DNA from: Termitomyces sp. T153
Taxonomy: Eukaryota; Basidiomycota; Agaricomycetes; Agaricales; Lyophyllaceae
Reading direction: 5' to 3'
NCBI GenBank assembly: GCA_018296165.2
Contig: JACKQL020000011.1
Location: 620,001-684,000 of the forward strand
DNA: 64,000 nucleotides
Shown: positions 12,171 through 23,725 of the stretch, one piece after another
How positions within the stretch are numbered: position 1 is the first letter of the stretch
How the letters are laid out: every line of letters begins with the position of its first letter
Notes under the pieces: generated by a model
Told to the model about the DNA's origin: nothing
The model's input: only the letters and a program-made list of their open reading frames with translations
Databases searched by the model: none
Made by a program: the position numbers and the translations under genes

Positions 12171-15100
12171 CTAATCATGAATGAAAGGGTTGCCTTCCAG
12201 CTTGGACCATCTCAAAGATCCTTTGTTCTTTCCGGGCGACATCCCAAGATTAATCAAGGGCACAACAGATGGCCTGCAAAACAAAAGTCAGGAGCATCAA
12301 CACAGGAACAAAGCCTTTCACTCACCGTCCATGGGCACACTGAAAGGGAAAGGCTGTAGCTGACAAATGACGGATAAGATCTTCACATTGGGAGATGCCG
12401 AGAGAATCATTGAACATGACCGCGCCTTCGATGGATTCAGTATCCGACACCGCACAAGTGGAACAAGCTAGTGTATACTCACCTCGGCATGCTTTGGAGT
12501 TGATCAAGTCGAGCAATTCTCGCGGACACCAGCGTAAAGCTTTCAGCCAAGGAAATTCATTCTCGTCTTCACTGACGGAGGAGGCCTTCCCCAAGAAACT
12601 AGGAAAACCCTCTGTTTCTAGTTGGCCCAAGAAACCTTTGACGAGGTCACGGAGCTCGTTCCCTAGTAGCAGCTAAGCAATGTTAATGATCCATGAAGTG
12701 TTTTGTTCGGTCAGAACCAGACGTTACTTTGTCTCCAACCACTTTTGGAATGCTTTCTACTAAAACTTGCGTATAGCCCGAATCCGAACTGTCGTCATCT
12801 GATGAAACCTCAAGTGGCGTTTTCCGCAGATCAAATTGAAAACCCCAGCAACGAAAGGCTTCTCTGACCTCTGAAGATTCACTTAACCGCTGAGCTTCAT
12901 GCAGAGTGAGAAGAACAGGCAAAGGAGGCGAGAGTGCCTTGGTCTGTATACCGAGATCTGCATTCTCCCCATTTCTCCTGCACAAAAATCCAGAGCAGAG
13001 ATCGTTTAGAAACCGTTCAACTCGAATACGTTCATCAGCAGCGTGCTGGTCAATCAGAATGAGCACTTGCCCCCTCGTACGAGGTGATGGCGTCGGCGAA
13101 CTTTCAGCATCATCATCTTCGGTGTGATCTTCTATGAGACAGGCAATAAATTTCGTGTCTACTTGATTGATTACGACGGCTCGACGGAGGTCTTCTTTTC
13201 TAAAACGGTAGTGATGCTTTACTGAGGCTGGACCGGCTAGATCAGAACGAAATTCATGGAATTGATGCACTGCAGTGAAAGGTTGTTCTGATGTCTCGAG
13301 CTTCGACGAAACTTTTTGGACCGAATTCTCCCCCAAATCATAGGTTCGATTGGCCTGCTCTCATGGTTGACTATGCGTACTACAGATCCTGATCCTGTCA
13401 AGGGCTTACCTGCAACGCCTTTTGGAGCCACTCCGGAAGTCCCTCTTGATCCATCTTATTCTGTGTTCCTGTGGTGATACCTGCACAACAGGGAATTGTT
13501 CTTCGAGAATATCTGTCTTTCGAGACTGCAGAGTCGACCCCTCCAGGTGGTGGCTCTGCTTGTGGATAAGAGTTTCCAGTTCTTGAATCGACTATAAAAC
13601 TTTGACCGGTCCGAGGGTCCGTCCAAGCGATCCGCTGGACTTTGTCATCAGAGTTCTGGAAAGAGTCAGTAATGATTGCGTACAAATTAATCATGCTCCG
13701 GCTTACATTGATAGTACACAAGGGTACTGGGGATGTGAGGTCTCTTTCACCTCGTGCCATTGATGGAGATCCACCAGAGTCAAATGCCTCTGAACAACCA
13801 GTACCAGTATTCTGAGCATTATTCTGATATATCTTCCTTCGTTTTCTCGGGGCAGAGGAACCTTTGTTACTTCGAGGTCGGGAGCTCGGCTGGTCGGATA
13901 CAATAAAACCGTGCTTGGTGAGGAAAGTCGTGACAGCAGCAGAGAGAAGAGCCATAACGGCATTTTTTTGCTGCAGCATGTATAGTCAATCCCGGGAGCT
14001 AATAATTGAGATATAGCTACTCACCTGAAACTGGATGTGAGCTTTCGTAGGTTCCATACAATTATCCAAATGCTCCGAGGGTACGGTTATATTGAGTACA
14101 TATACTGCCTGCTTCTCCGACTTCCTAGGCGGGCGGCGAGTGTCTACGTATATTGATCAGTTTTATACCTTGCACCCTTCTACCGAAGAACTCACTAGAG
14201 CGAGGAAGGTCGATCTCACCAACTTCATCGAGTGCCTTGTAAGAGTGAATGGAATGGCAATCGAACCACGAGTACCCCTTACATGTTTACCAAATGTACT
14301 TGCGTTAAAGGCAGAATCTATGGTCTGATGCAAGTCACAACGAGCTATCGGATGTCGATTGACGTCTGGTGGTTCCAGACAAGTCAGCATATCGCCGTGA
14401 AGGCGAGATCTGACGAACATAGAAATTGATATCCCTGCAGATCATGAATCAGTCAGTGCATATGTAACCAGACATGGGTGAACACTAACTTTGGAGTAGG
14501 CACCGTCAAGACTAATGAAGCCTTCCAACCCCAAAATGTCCGATTGCAAATTGACTGGATCAACGTGCTATTCGTTTGTTCAGTCGTGGCTCAACGTCGC
14601 GCAGTTTCTCATCTACCTCGGCCAGGGCACGTCCGTACAAATTGCGGAAAGCATCTAGACTAGATGACGTCTAGAAAAGATCAAAATTTGGATTTATGTA
14701 GACAACATTTACCAACCTTTGGTATTCTCAAGACACGACCTCTAGAGGGACCAGGTTCGTGAGTATTCTCAAGGCTAAAGACAATCTGAGGAAAGACGAT
14801 TGAATATGTCTCTAATTCTTGACGAATTTGATCGAGGGTGCGGACGGGAGGCAAATGTGAAAGCCGACGAACTGGAAGCTATTCAGAAACTAAGATGATC
14901 ACGTCATACTTCTCGTTCCAGGGGACTCACGTTGTAGAATGCATCCCGGATGCAGACTACCGTGCCACATGTTTCTCTACGCCAGCGGACGGCAGGACCT
15001 GAATACAGACACTTCCCACCCTGCAAACAGTAAATGAAATTGCAGCAATAAAGCAGCAATTCAACGACCTTAGTGATGGTTGACCAGGTATCCCGCGAAT

Positions 15101-15580
15101 GGGCCGTGCGTGAAGAAATTTCGAGGCATCCCAGGTCAGCAGCAGATGCCAGGGCTAGTTCATCGGTTATACTATGACTAAAGCATATGGGGAGCGTAGA
15201 AAACAAAGATACCTTCTCCACGAAACCCGAAGGTCGAAACGGTATTCAATCCGCCTGGTTGGTATGTTTTTGAACTTCCTAGAATCGAAGGTCAATTGGT
15301 CAAACGGTTTCAACTTCACAAACAAGCACGTACCATAGCGACCCTCTTCCAATCCACTCGCAAGAAGAGATAGGCTTTCTTTTGATATTCCGCTCCCATT
15401 ATCTTTGACCCAGCAGAGCCATTCTTCGCAATCGACACCTATGTCAATGATGGTAGCACCTGCGTCTATGGAGTTCTGGACGAGTTCGGAAACAATTTGG
15501 GAAAGAGATGTCAGAATTTGTGAGGAGCGAAGCTTCACGCGTGTCGGAACATTGAGCTTTTCTATACCAGTCTGTGCCAT
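12171..15580 (-). CDS. MLH3: DNA mismatch repair protein MLH3
   Basis: This is a MutL homologue that pairs with MLH1 to form a nuclear endonuclease acting in meiotic crossing-over and mismatch repair. The start at 15580 gives MAQTGIEKLN. The GHKL ATPase part shows ELVQNSIDAGA, DNGSGI and STFGFRGEAL, the last assembled across an intron. The C-terminal endonuclease motifs are present: DQHAADERIRVE matches DQHAx2Ex4E, SKACRGAVMFND forms across an intron, and CAHGRP is followed by SVVPL. The last exon ends with the stop at 12171-12173. There are about ten or more short introns, and I did not resolve every boundary in the weakly conserved linker (about 13,340-14,900). With all three nuclease motifs present, the protein is predicted to be active. 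Confidence 0.92.
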
Positions 15581-15924
15581 AACATTGACAGTACGATCAG
15601 GATTCAATAGATATGAGTAAAACTTAGAGTTGTGGCAACGGTAGCGCGTCAAGTCGACGCGACTTCGATGATATGAAGGATGGTAGATCCGGTCACGTGT
15701 GACACGTATCAAAATACTTAAGATAGGCGAAATTCATACTCGACAAGCCCACGTGAGGTGACTGTGATGTGACCATCAACACGTGAAGCCGGGTCCGCGT
15801 GTTAATTATGCAAACACGACACCACGTAACATAACTCATTGATTAGTGCATATGTATCTTACTTTTGAGTCAATAAATACACCAAATATATTGTATTTAC
15901 CACTGCTTACTCACTCCCATCTCT

Positions 15925-16277
15925 TTAACTCTGCCCGGCTTTCTCCAGGTCCTTCATGAGAGCCTCTGGTAAAACTCGGTGTCCCCGGTACTTCTTGCTT
16001 GCCCAGGCTGCCTGCCTGCCATTAAGACCTTCGGAATAGGCATCTATAAAGCGAATGGAACGCATAGCAAATCTAATTTTAGGACCAGTAAGAAAATATT
16101 CATATCTTGCCAGAAATAACTACTCACTTTCTCATTGATCACCTTGTTTTCCTTGTTTTCCTCGTTACTTCCCTGTGGGGTACGTGATTTAGCTTTTTCT
16201 CTTGCTTGAGAGCCAGATGCTTTATAAGAAAAAAGGTTGGAGAGGCGCGATTTGGCATGTTTTTTGAGCGGAGGCAT
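15925..16277 (-). CDS. Small two-exon protein, function unknown
   Basis: The start at 16277 gives a very basic N-terminus (MPPLKKHAKSRLSNLF) and a stretch rich in Lys, Asn and Glu. The best frame-keeping join uses a GTAGTT donor near 16130 and a TTTATAG acceptor near 16050, giving about 90 residues that end in YSEGLNGRQAAWASKKYRG, a short tail and a stop at 15925-15927. The more canonical GTGAGT donor four bases earlier leads to an early stop with the obvious TTAG acceptor. The C-terminal block resembles a motif I associate, without certainty, with Agaricomycete proteins related to DNA transposons. It could be a domesticated or decayed fragment. Confidence 0.4.
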
Positions 16278-17226
16278 AGCAGTTGATGTTGACGCATTGA
16301 CTTTTTAGCACCTTTAGTAAGTACTTAAGTACATGGACGTAATGTGACGTAAATTCCCTCTTTTCTCTATTTCGTGAACTCTCCTCCACATTTCGAAAAT
16401 ACTCAAGATCAGAAAGGAACATTTCATGTAGAAAGATAATTTACAGAACTTGTTCTTTTCCAATTGTCCAAATTCAATGAACTGAGGAAGGAGTTCCCAA
16501 TTTCCTGCTTCCTAACACATTTGTCACGCTTTGAGTCACGTGGGATTGTCGAGTATGAATTTCGCCTATCTTACGTTTATCGATCCGGAACCTCTTGTGT
16601 ACTAGCTCGGACTGTGTTTCAAAATCCAAAATATACTATGACTGCGCTTTCATCCTCAATATGCATTCCCACCCATTGACAGCCGTTTCAATCGGAAAAC
16701 AGTCCAGAAGTACGCCCTCCAAGGGCGACAATCTCCGTGAAGCAATTCGTTTACAGCGTCGTAATGTTTGTCTAGGATGCGGATTGCAATTGCACACAAA
16801 GTTCAACTTCATCATATGTTACTTGTTGATGAATACATACTAATTGTGAGAAATACAGAGCCAGGCTGGATGCTCTCAGCAATTTCGGTTTTAATGTTTG
16901 CTGTCGCATCATCCATCTAAAGTTAAATTTGATAATTTGAGATTTGAAGCCTAGAAAGTGAAGGTGTGGAGCCAACTTGATGGGCATCAACACATTCTTG
17001 ATCTTCTTGAGATCATGTCGGACTTAACAATCAAACGCTTATCTGACTTGCAATGACTCGGAACCATTGCAATGCCCTATTCGAGGTAAGTAGGATGAGG
17101 GAATCCACATACAGACAGTCTAGCAATCGGCGGCCGTCTGCCACATTTCAGCGTAAGACCAGATGCCTATAAAAACCGCAGCCGTCCCGTGGGGCAGGTA
17201 GTGCCCACTCATTCCACGGAGTCATC
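16278..17226. other. Intergenic, no gene supported
   Basis: This 949-bp spacer separates two divergent genes. A short + frame at about 16,660-16,845 contains VCLGCGL but no continuation, so I did not call it. The sequence just before 17227 (ctataaaaaccgcagcc near 17167) resembles a TATA element placed about 60 bp upstream of the zinc-finger start. Confidence 0.4.
17165..17176 (+). promoter_or_regulatory. Possible TATA element of the C2H2 gene
   Basis: The sequence ctataaaaac lies about 55-60 bp before the zinc-finger start codon at 17227. Spacing and sequence fit a TATA-type core promoter. This is inference from position only. Confidence 0.4.
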
Positions 17227-18780
17227 ATGCCTCGATGCTTCGCCACAGAGTGCGCTGGACGGTATTTTCCTAACAAGGAGGCCCTCCAGCAACACCTCAG
17301 GAGTAGCTCGCTTCCCCACCCTGTCTGTAACCTGTGTAAACGAAGATTCATCAACGAAACCTCTAAAACTGAAGTAAATCTTATCTGTGTTCATCTTCTC
17401 CTCTCTATTGACTATATCGACGTAGCACATGGCCGCAAGGCATCCGCCGACGTTTCCCTGCCAGGATTGCCAGCGCGATTTCAATTCTTTGAGCGCCCTG
17501 AATGACCACTATCGTGGTTCTCCACCTGAGCGACATCCGAACTGCCCCAAGTGTGGGCTCGGATTTCGCAGCATTTCAGAGAGAGACGCAGTAAGTAGTC
17601 ACTTTATTCATCAGGTAAGTTGATCATAACGCTGATTTTACCGCCCTGGCGTGTGGCGCACACAGCATGAAGCTAGCGAACATCCGCAGGTGAAATGTAA
17701 TGCATGTAATGGCGAGGTGATCTACGAAGATTGCCTTCAGCATCATTATGCAGAACGATCTCCCCCGCATTCTCTATGCGATGTCTGTCAGCAAGGCTTC
17801 AAAGATGCCACCGAGCTTGTAGCGGTAAGTGAAAAAATCAGACAATCATTCTCTGAACTGAAATTGCGCCCCTTACATTGCTCACTAGCACAAGTCCGGC
17901 GTACACCCGGCCTGCAATGGGTGCAAAGTCCACTTCAAAAGCCAGGACGAACTAGACAGTGTGATTACTCAAGCTCTGCATCTTATTTATCAGATGTTAA
18001 ATATTCTCAATTTTTAGCATGCAAAATATTGCCGTCATAACGTCGAAGCGCAAGCGCCAATTTACGCGACCTCCGCTAGTAGACCCATTCACTCAGAATT
18101 AGCCACGGAAACAGGACATTGGAACCATCGGGCTCGGACGACATCTTCAGTAATGCAGGTCGACTCGCATGGCCAGCCACCCTTGCGATCAGTCACAGGA
18201 ACAGCTGCAAATTCCTTACATTGGACACAATCGACATCCACTTCGGCCCCGCCAGTCAATCTACACGGCCAATCTCGTAATACCGTGGTAACCTCTTCCT
18301 TCCAACCGCCCGGACTTACAAGTTCGTCCGGTTCTTTCTTGAATGCGGTACGTATAAGTTTGATTTAAAAAAACTTGACTCTCCCAATGACGCCGAAAAT
18401 TTAGCACGTCTCCACGAACCCACTGCCTCGCCATTCCTCGGTATGGCAAACCACACCAGTGAAGTGCATTTTTCTCTCTTTTACTAACAATTTTTAATAG
18501 ACACTTGTTAGAACCACAACCTGCCAAATTCACTTCAGGCTGTATCCTCCGCTAACTATCACCAAAAAAATCGAAGCACACGAAATTTCGCTCCTTTCGA
18601 TCAACGATCCGATGCCAGGGGACACCCAGGAGGTTCTCGGTACTTGGGAAATGGAAATCTCTGAAGTCCTTTGGTGTTTAGGTGTATCTAGCGACAAAAA
18701 TGACCAGTGTCATCAGAAAGCGTTGGCCAATGATGTAATCATGTTCAATCCTGCTCCCACAGAAATCATCCCATGTATTA
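17227..18780 (+). CDS. Multi-C2H2 zinc-finger protein; 3' end uncertain
   Basis: The protein starts MPRCFATECAGRYF and carries a series of CxxC...H...H zinc-binding units: CNLCKRRF, CQDCQRDF, CPKCGLGF, CNACNGEV, CDVCQQGF and CNGCKVHF, each followed by histidines. It is probably a nuclear DNA- or RNA-binding protein, but no target can be read from sequence. At least five introns occur, all phase 0, and each is followed at once by a CAC/CAT histidine codon (starts near 17428, 17667, 17890, 18019 and 18405). A sixth intron (about 18458-18500) contains ACTAAC before its TAG. After 18501 the frame stays open into the antisense of the neighbouring gene, so another intron or a different end is likely. 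The part after the fingers is rich in Ser, Thr, Pro and His. Confidence 0.75.
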
Positions 18781-18799
18781 TATGTATTACAAACTTGTG

Positions 18800-21157
18800 T
18801 TACATTCTAAAAGCGCCATACCCTTTGTTATCTCCGTCCCAGGTTGTTGGCCCCGCGCCAAAGCCTGAGATTGACGAACGTTCACGTGCGGCCAAGGCAA
18901 GAGCTAGACCAACCACATCTCTGGTGTCTGTTGGCTTGATAATACCATCGTCCCATATTCGTGCAGTCGAATATAGTGCAGTCGATTGGTCCTCAATTTC
19001 AGCCTTCAATGAGGAGTGCTGCGCAGGATCCCTAAATGCACAATGTTTGAAAGTTGCGCCAGGACCCCAATGTATCCACACTCACTTTGAAACCGAAGTC
19101 ATGACTTGCGAAAGCTGAGCGGATCCCATGACAGATACTTTCGCATTCTTTTAGGTGAAATCAACACAAGTATGCAATGAAAATATGGAGAAACATACTG
19201 GCCACATCCAAAGGAATCTAGGGGAGTACTGTTGATTTCAAGTTAGCGAGACTGCAGTAGAACAAAAGTGTAGAATCACAGCTCGACCAGCCATTCCTAC
19301 AAGTACTACGAGTTAGTGGAAATTACAACTGATGTTGCCGATCTTACCGTAATTGCCCGCTCCAAAACTTCCCCCCACAATCACTGTAAGCTTGGGCACA
19401 TCTGCACACGCGACAGCACGGACCATCTTCGCACCTAGTGAACCAATCGTCTATGTAAGAGATTTTCCGAGGCCAAAAAATAATTTACCATCTTTGGCAA
19501 TACCCCCCTGCTCAGCTTTAGAGCCCACCATATAACCTGAAATCGGGGCATCAGTTGACAAAAGCATTTGATAAATCAAGCGGCAACGCCTACCTGTGAC
19601 GTTAACAAGGAAAAGTAGAGGGATCTTTCTTTGAGAACAGAGCTCAATAAAATGTGTAGCTTTCAGTGCGGAGGGAGAGAAAAGGATTCCATTATTAGCA
19701 ATAATACCAACAGGGTATCCATGAATATGTGCGAAACCCTGGAAGGATATAAAAAGGAAGCCAAAATCAGGCATTCGAAGGACGACGTACCGTGATTATA
19801 GTGGTTCCATATTCTTTCTTGAACTCCCTGAACTTGCTACCATCTACAACGCGGGCAATCACATCCCGCATGTCGAAAGGCTGCCGGACATCTGTCCCAA
19901 CGATCCCATGAAGGTCAGAAGCAGGATAAAGAGGATCTTCAGGCTTGTTCGGAGGCTGTCATCCTTATGAACGCTCCTGCGTGCTATTCGTGGTACAACG
20001 TCGACGTACCGGCACCTCACGACTGCCTGCCGCCCCAAGGTCTCCAACAATTTCCCTTGCAATTGCAAGTGCATGCTCGTCATCTCTCGCAAGATGATCT
20101 GTTACACCACTTTCACTTGAGTGCATTAAGCCGCCTCCCAAAGTTTCCTCGTCAACCTCTTCACCTGTAGCGGCTTTGACAAGTGGAGGGCCGGCTAAAA
20201 AGATACGGCCCTGATTTTGAACGATAATGTTCTCGTCAGCCATAGCGGGGACGTAAGCTCCACCTTGACAAGACGAGGTCAGGAGTGAAGCATTGGCAGG
20301 AGTGAAGCGAACCTGCTACAGAAATACCGTGCACTACGGCGATTTGTGGAATGCCTAGCGCTGACATTTGGGCCTTTTGCAATAAGATGTCATTCAAACG
20401 AGTCTGTATAGAGGCAAGCGTACCATATTGTAGAATATACGACCGAAATGCTCTTTGTCAGGAAACACATTGGCCTGGTGAGGTAATGCTGCGCCTCCAG
20501 ATTCCACTGTTGGACACATTTAAATTGTGCAGATGCTATTTTCAGGGTGAAAGAGGATACATACCTATATAGACACAAGGAAGACCGTGTTCGCGTGCTA
20601 CTTCCTGAGCGCGAAGATGTTTCTTGACCTGAAAAGCCAACCGTTGAGCATATAGTTCATCATATGCAAGAAAACGGCAGCCGACTGTAAGAGGATAGTA
20701 TGATCCGCCCTTCACAGTAGCATCATTGACAACCACAACACACTCCCTGCCTGCTATTCGGCCAATACCAGTAATGAGACCAGCACCCGGTATGTCCTCT
20801 GTATAAACCTCATGAGCAGCCAATGCTGAAAGCTCTAAAAATGGAGTATGAGGATCTAAAAGTAGTCCGAGTCTTGGATAGACTTCAGTGACTGCGTAAC
20901 ATAGTTGAAAACGCGTACCTTTCGCGGGGTAACTTCTTTCCCTTGCTTCGCATTCGTTCCGCTGCTTTGGCACTACCACCTGCACGAGCCTTGGCCATCT
21001 TTGCTTCAACTTCAGCCACTAATTCGTCCATGGCGTTGGCCTTCGCTATGAACTCTGGAGAAGAGGTAGATATCAAAGAAGGTAGAACGGTGGCATGGTA
21101 TGACCGCCATGGGCGAGTGATTGCCCGACGTAAACACCTTTGTAGTATCGCGCGCAT
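18800..21157 (-). CDS. MCC2: Methylcrotonyl-CoA carboxylase beta subunit, mitochondrial
   Basis: This is the carboxyltransferase subunit that moves the biotin-bound carboxyl to 3-methylcrotonyl-CoA in leucine breakdown in the mitochondrial matrix. The start at 21157 gives [20 protein letters not shown], an arginine-rich targeting peptide; an in-frame ATG ten codons upstream is also possible. Diagnostic blocks are PRERYA-adjacent sequence, [117 protein letters not shown] and the final GAFRM. There are many short introns. It converges with the zinc-finger gene. Confidence 0.93.
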
Positions 21158-21355
21158 AGAAGACTCAGACCAGAGAGGTGCTAACAAGCGTTATTGAACA
21201 GGTACTGAGTAAGTTGGGGATAGGTTACATCAACGTTTAAGTCAACTTGCAGGGAACCTCCGATCACAATCGCGGCCGGACCATCATAACACCGTCAAGC
21301 TTTAACAAAATAACCCAAATGCAATGTACGCAGTATGTTGACACGTCTATTTACT

Positions 21356-22859
21356 CTAAAAATCCTTCCAATCATCATCCCAATCGCTTTTCTTTGCGGT
21401 CGACGTTGTCTTGCTAGATGGATTAGACGGAACCGTTACAGGTTGACTTGAAGAGGATTGTATGGGAGAGATACCAGACTGATGACGACCGTGTTCAAAA
21501 TCAAAGTCGTCGTCACCATCGTGGTAGAGAGCAGATGTCTCGCCATAACCATCAGAGGCAAGTGCACCATACCCAGCACGTTGAGGACCGCCTGTGACCT
21601 TGTCTTTCACTACTCCGACCACACCGCCAACACTGCTAGCAACGTCAACACCGAATTGCTGCTTTGACCATTGATTCGCAGAATCTCCAGCAGTAGCCGC
21701 CCTTCGTTGTGCCTCGTTCATGTATCCTTTGACGCTTGCAGTGAAAGCAGGATCCGTGACCTTTTCAACTCCAGGTTGAATCACATTCTCATTGACGGCC
21801 TTTCCAGCTCCAACAATGGCTGCAGAGAATAATGACCATCCCTTGCTTAAAGCGCCTAGGGGGTTCTTCTGGAGCTCGGTCAAAGTGGGCGCAGATGAAG
21901 AGGATAACGCATAGGAAGGATGATTCGAGGTGGGCGGAGTTGAAGTATTACCAAAGCCAGTATAACGACCACCTTGACTAGGCGGAAGATCAAGAGGTCT
22001 GTTTTCATTGGCTTTACCCAGGCTTGCAAAGTAGTTCTCGTTAGCGGTCTTCTGATCAAGATCTGGAGTGCCACGAGGTGATTTTCGGAACGGGGATGGT
22101 GAATTGCTGCGTAAGGTGCTTCCTGTAGTAGAACGAGTGTTTGTACGGGATTTTCGAAGACCTTGTGAGGATGACGGGCGCGTGGACGGCGATGAAGATT
22201 GGTTGTTTTGGGCATACCCAGGGGGCGGCAACGATGGGGCCCATTCTTTACCGGCGAGCTCCGCATCCAGCTTGGTCAAATAGATAAGGGAAATACACAG
22301 CAGAAAGCCATTCGAATGATGTCATACCTTTTCTCGGTATTGTGTTGCTGCCCAGCAGTGGTATTTATCGTAGGAACTGAGGTCCTCACTATAGCCCCCC
22401 TGAACGGCAGGGATGTAGGACTTGAGGAATTCCTGGAAGGAAGCGTTGCCGCCGAGCTGCGATTGTCTAATGGTCAGAGAAGACATGGATAGTACCCTGA
22501 TGTTTCCTTACCTGCATTCTTCGAACTTGTTCATCTTGCCATGTATCCATTGATACGGATCTCACAAAGCTAATTCGATAATGGCTGTGAGAAACGTGCA
22601 GGAATACTCACTCTTCAGGTCTATGTACCTTATATGCACGCCAAATCCACGATGCGTTCCCGCACATTGTAGACAAAGGAATATGGCAAAACTATGCATA
22701 CGGAGTCTGAGTGCCAGCGGCGTCGCACGCGAATATTACTTACCTGACAGAAGCCCACTGAGGGTTCAGATTGGAGCAATCGCAACAGACTTTATTCTTG
22801 AGGTCTTCACGCTTGGTGAGTTCGCTGAGGATCTTTTTGGCCGCTACTTGGTCCGTCAT
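21356..22859 (-). CDS. GCS1: ArfGAP GCS1-type (ARF GTPase-activating protein 1)
   Basis: This protein stimulates GTP hydrolysis on Arf and so helps COPI vesicle cycling at the Golgi and ER. The start at 22859 gives MTDQVAAKKILSEL. The zinc finger reads CCDCSNLNPQWASV, then after an intron FLCLQCAGTHRGFGVHI, which keeps the four-cysteine spacing and the catalytic Arg after GTH. The next join gives SFVRSVSMDTW, DEQVRRMQ and GGNASFQEFL. The second half has low-complexity Ser/Pro sequence and an amphipathic stretch (SKGWSLFSAAIVGAGKAVNE) suited to membrane curvature sensing. The C-terminus SDWDDDWKDF is typical of the family, and the stop is at 21356-21358. Confidence 0.93.
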
Positions 22860-23725
22860 CACGTCCACCAGGGGAGGTTTGCTGAATCTGTTCTGGGCCA
22901 GAGTAATTAATGATCGCCACGTGCGTTGCCGACATCTTATCAGATAATGCAATCAAAAAGCTCAGGCTGAAGATGCACACATCATTTTCGGCGCAACCCA
23001 GTGGAACAATGATAAAGCATACGTTGCAAACTGGGAGGAATTCATAAGTCCCAAAGGTTTTTCACAAAAGCATGGGAATACCATTTGTTTACTGCTCACA
23101 ATGTTTAGTGGCGACACGATGTTATCGATGTAATCAGCAGCATTGCTATTGAAGGAGTCTGGACGGAATATATATAGTTGGACCTGAGTTGAATCATCAT
23201 CGCAGCTACTAGTAGTCATGTACTAGTCATGTCCAATCTGCAAAAGAGCCTGAGCAGAGTATAGTGGCTGTGCTAATTTATAAAGTCATGTTTCAACTCC
23301 TTAGCGCGTGTTTATCCCTTTTACTCTCAAACCAAGGACGCGGGGAGATCTTGACAGGCTTGCAAGCAACAAGGACCTGTGTCAAGAGCCCGGTGTGATC
23401 AAAGTTAGACGAGTAAATAGAAATTTGTTGCGAACTCGAGCTGTCATCTTGTGGTGTGTGGGTGTTCCACTCTCGGGTCTCCTCTTACTGGTCAACCCCT
23501 CCCATCGCTCCAGACATTCAGACATTGGCAGTCCACCTTGGAATCTCTAGCTTCGTGAGAACTGCTTTCTCAGAGCTACGTGTAGCAACAAGTGCTCGAA
23601 CTCCTCCGAAGGACCTTCCCAGTCCTAAACTCCCACCATCAACCATTCATTTCAAGGCTATAACGCTTAGGTTATAGCGTTCCTTCAATCTTTGTTTCCA
23701 ACCCATACTTCTCCGCTATCCATTA
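22860..23725. other. Divergent spacer between GCS1 and the velvet gene
   Basis: This 866-bp region separates two divergently read genes and should hold both promoters. Its open frames are short and unlike any family I know. The 5' leader of the velvet gene probably lies in the last 150 bp. Confidence 0.4.

Noticed and set aside
18612..19118. Open + frame continuing the zinc-finger gene to 19118
   Set aside because: Its last 300 bases are the exact antisense of conserved MCC beta coding sequence, so the openness there is a by-product; the true 3' end must be earlier.
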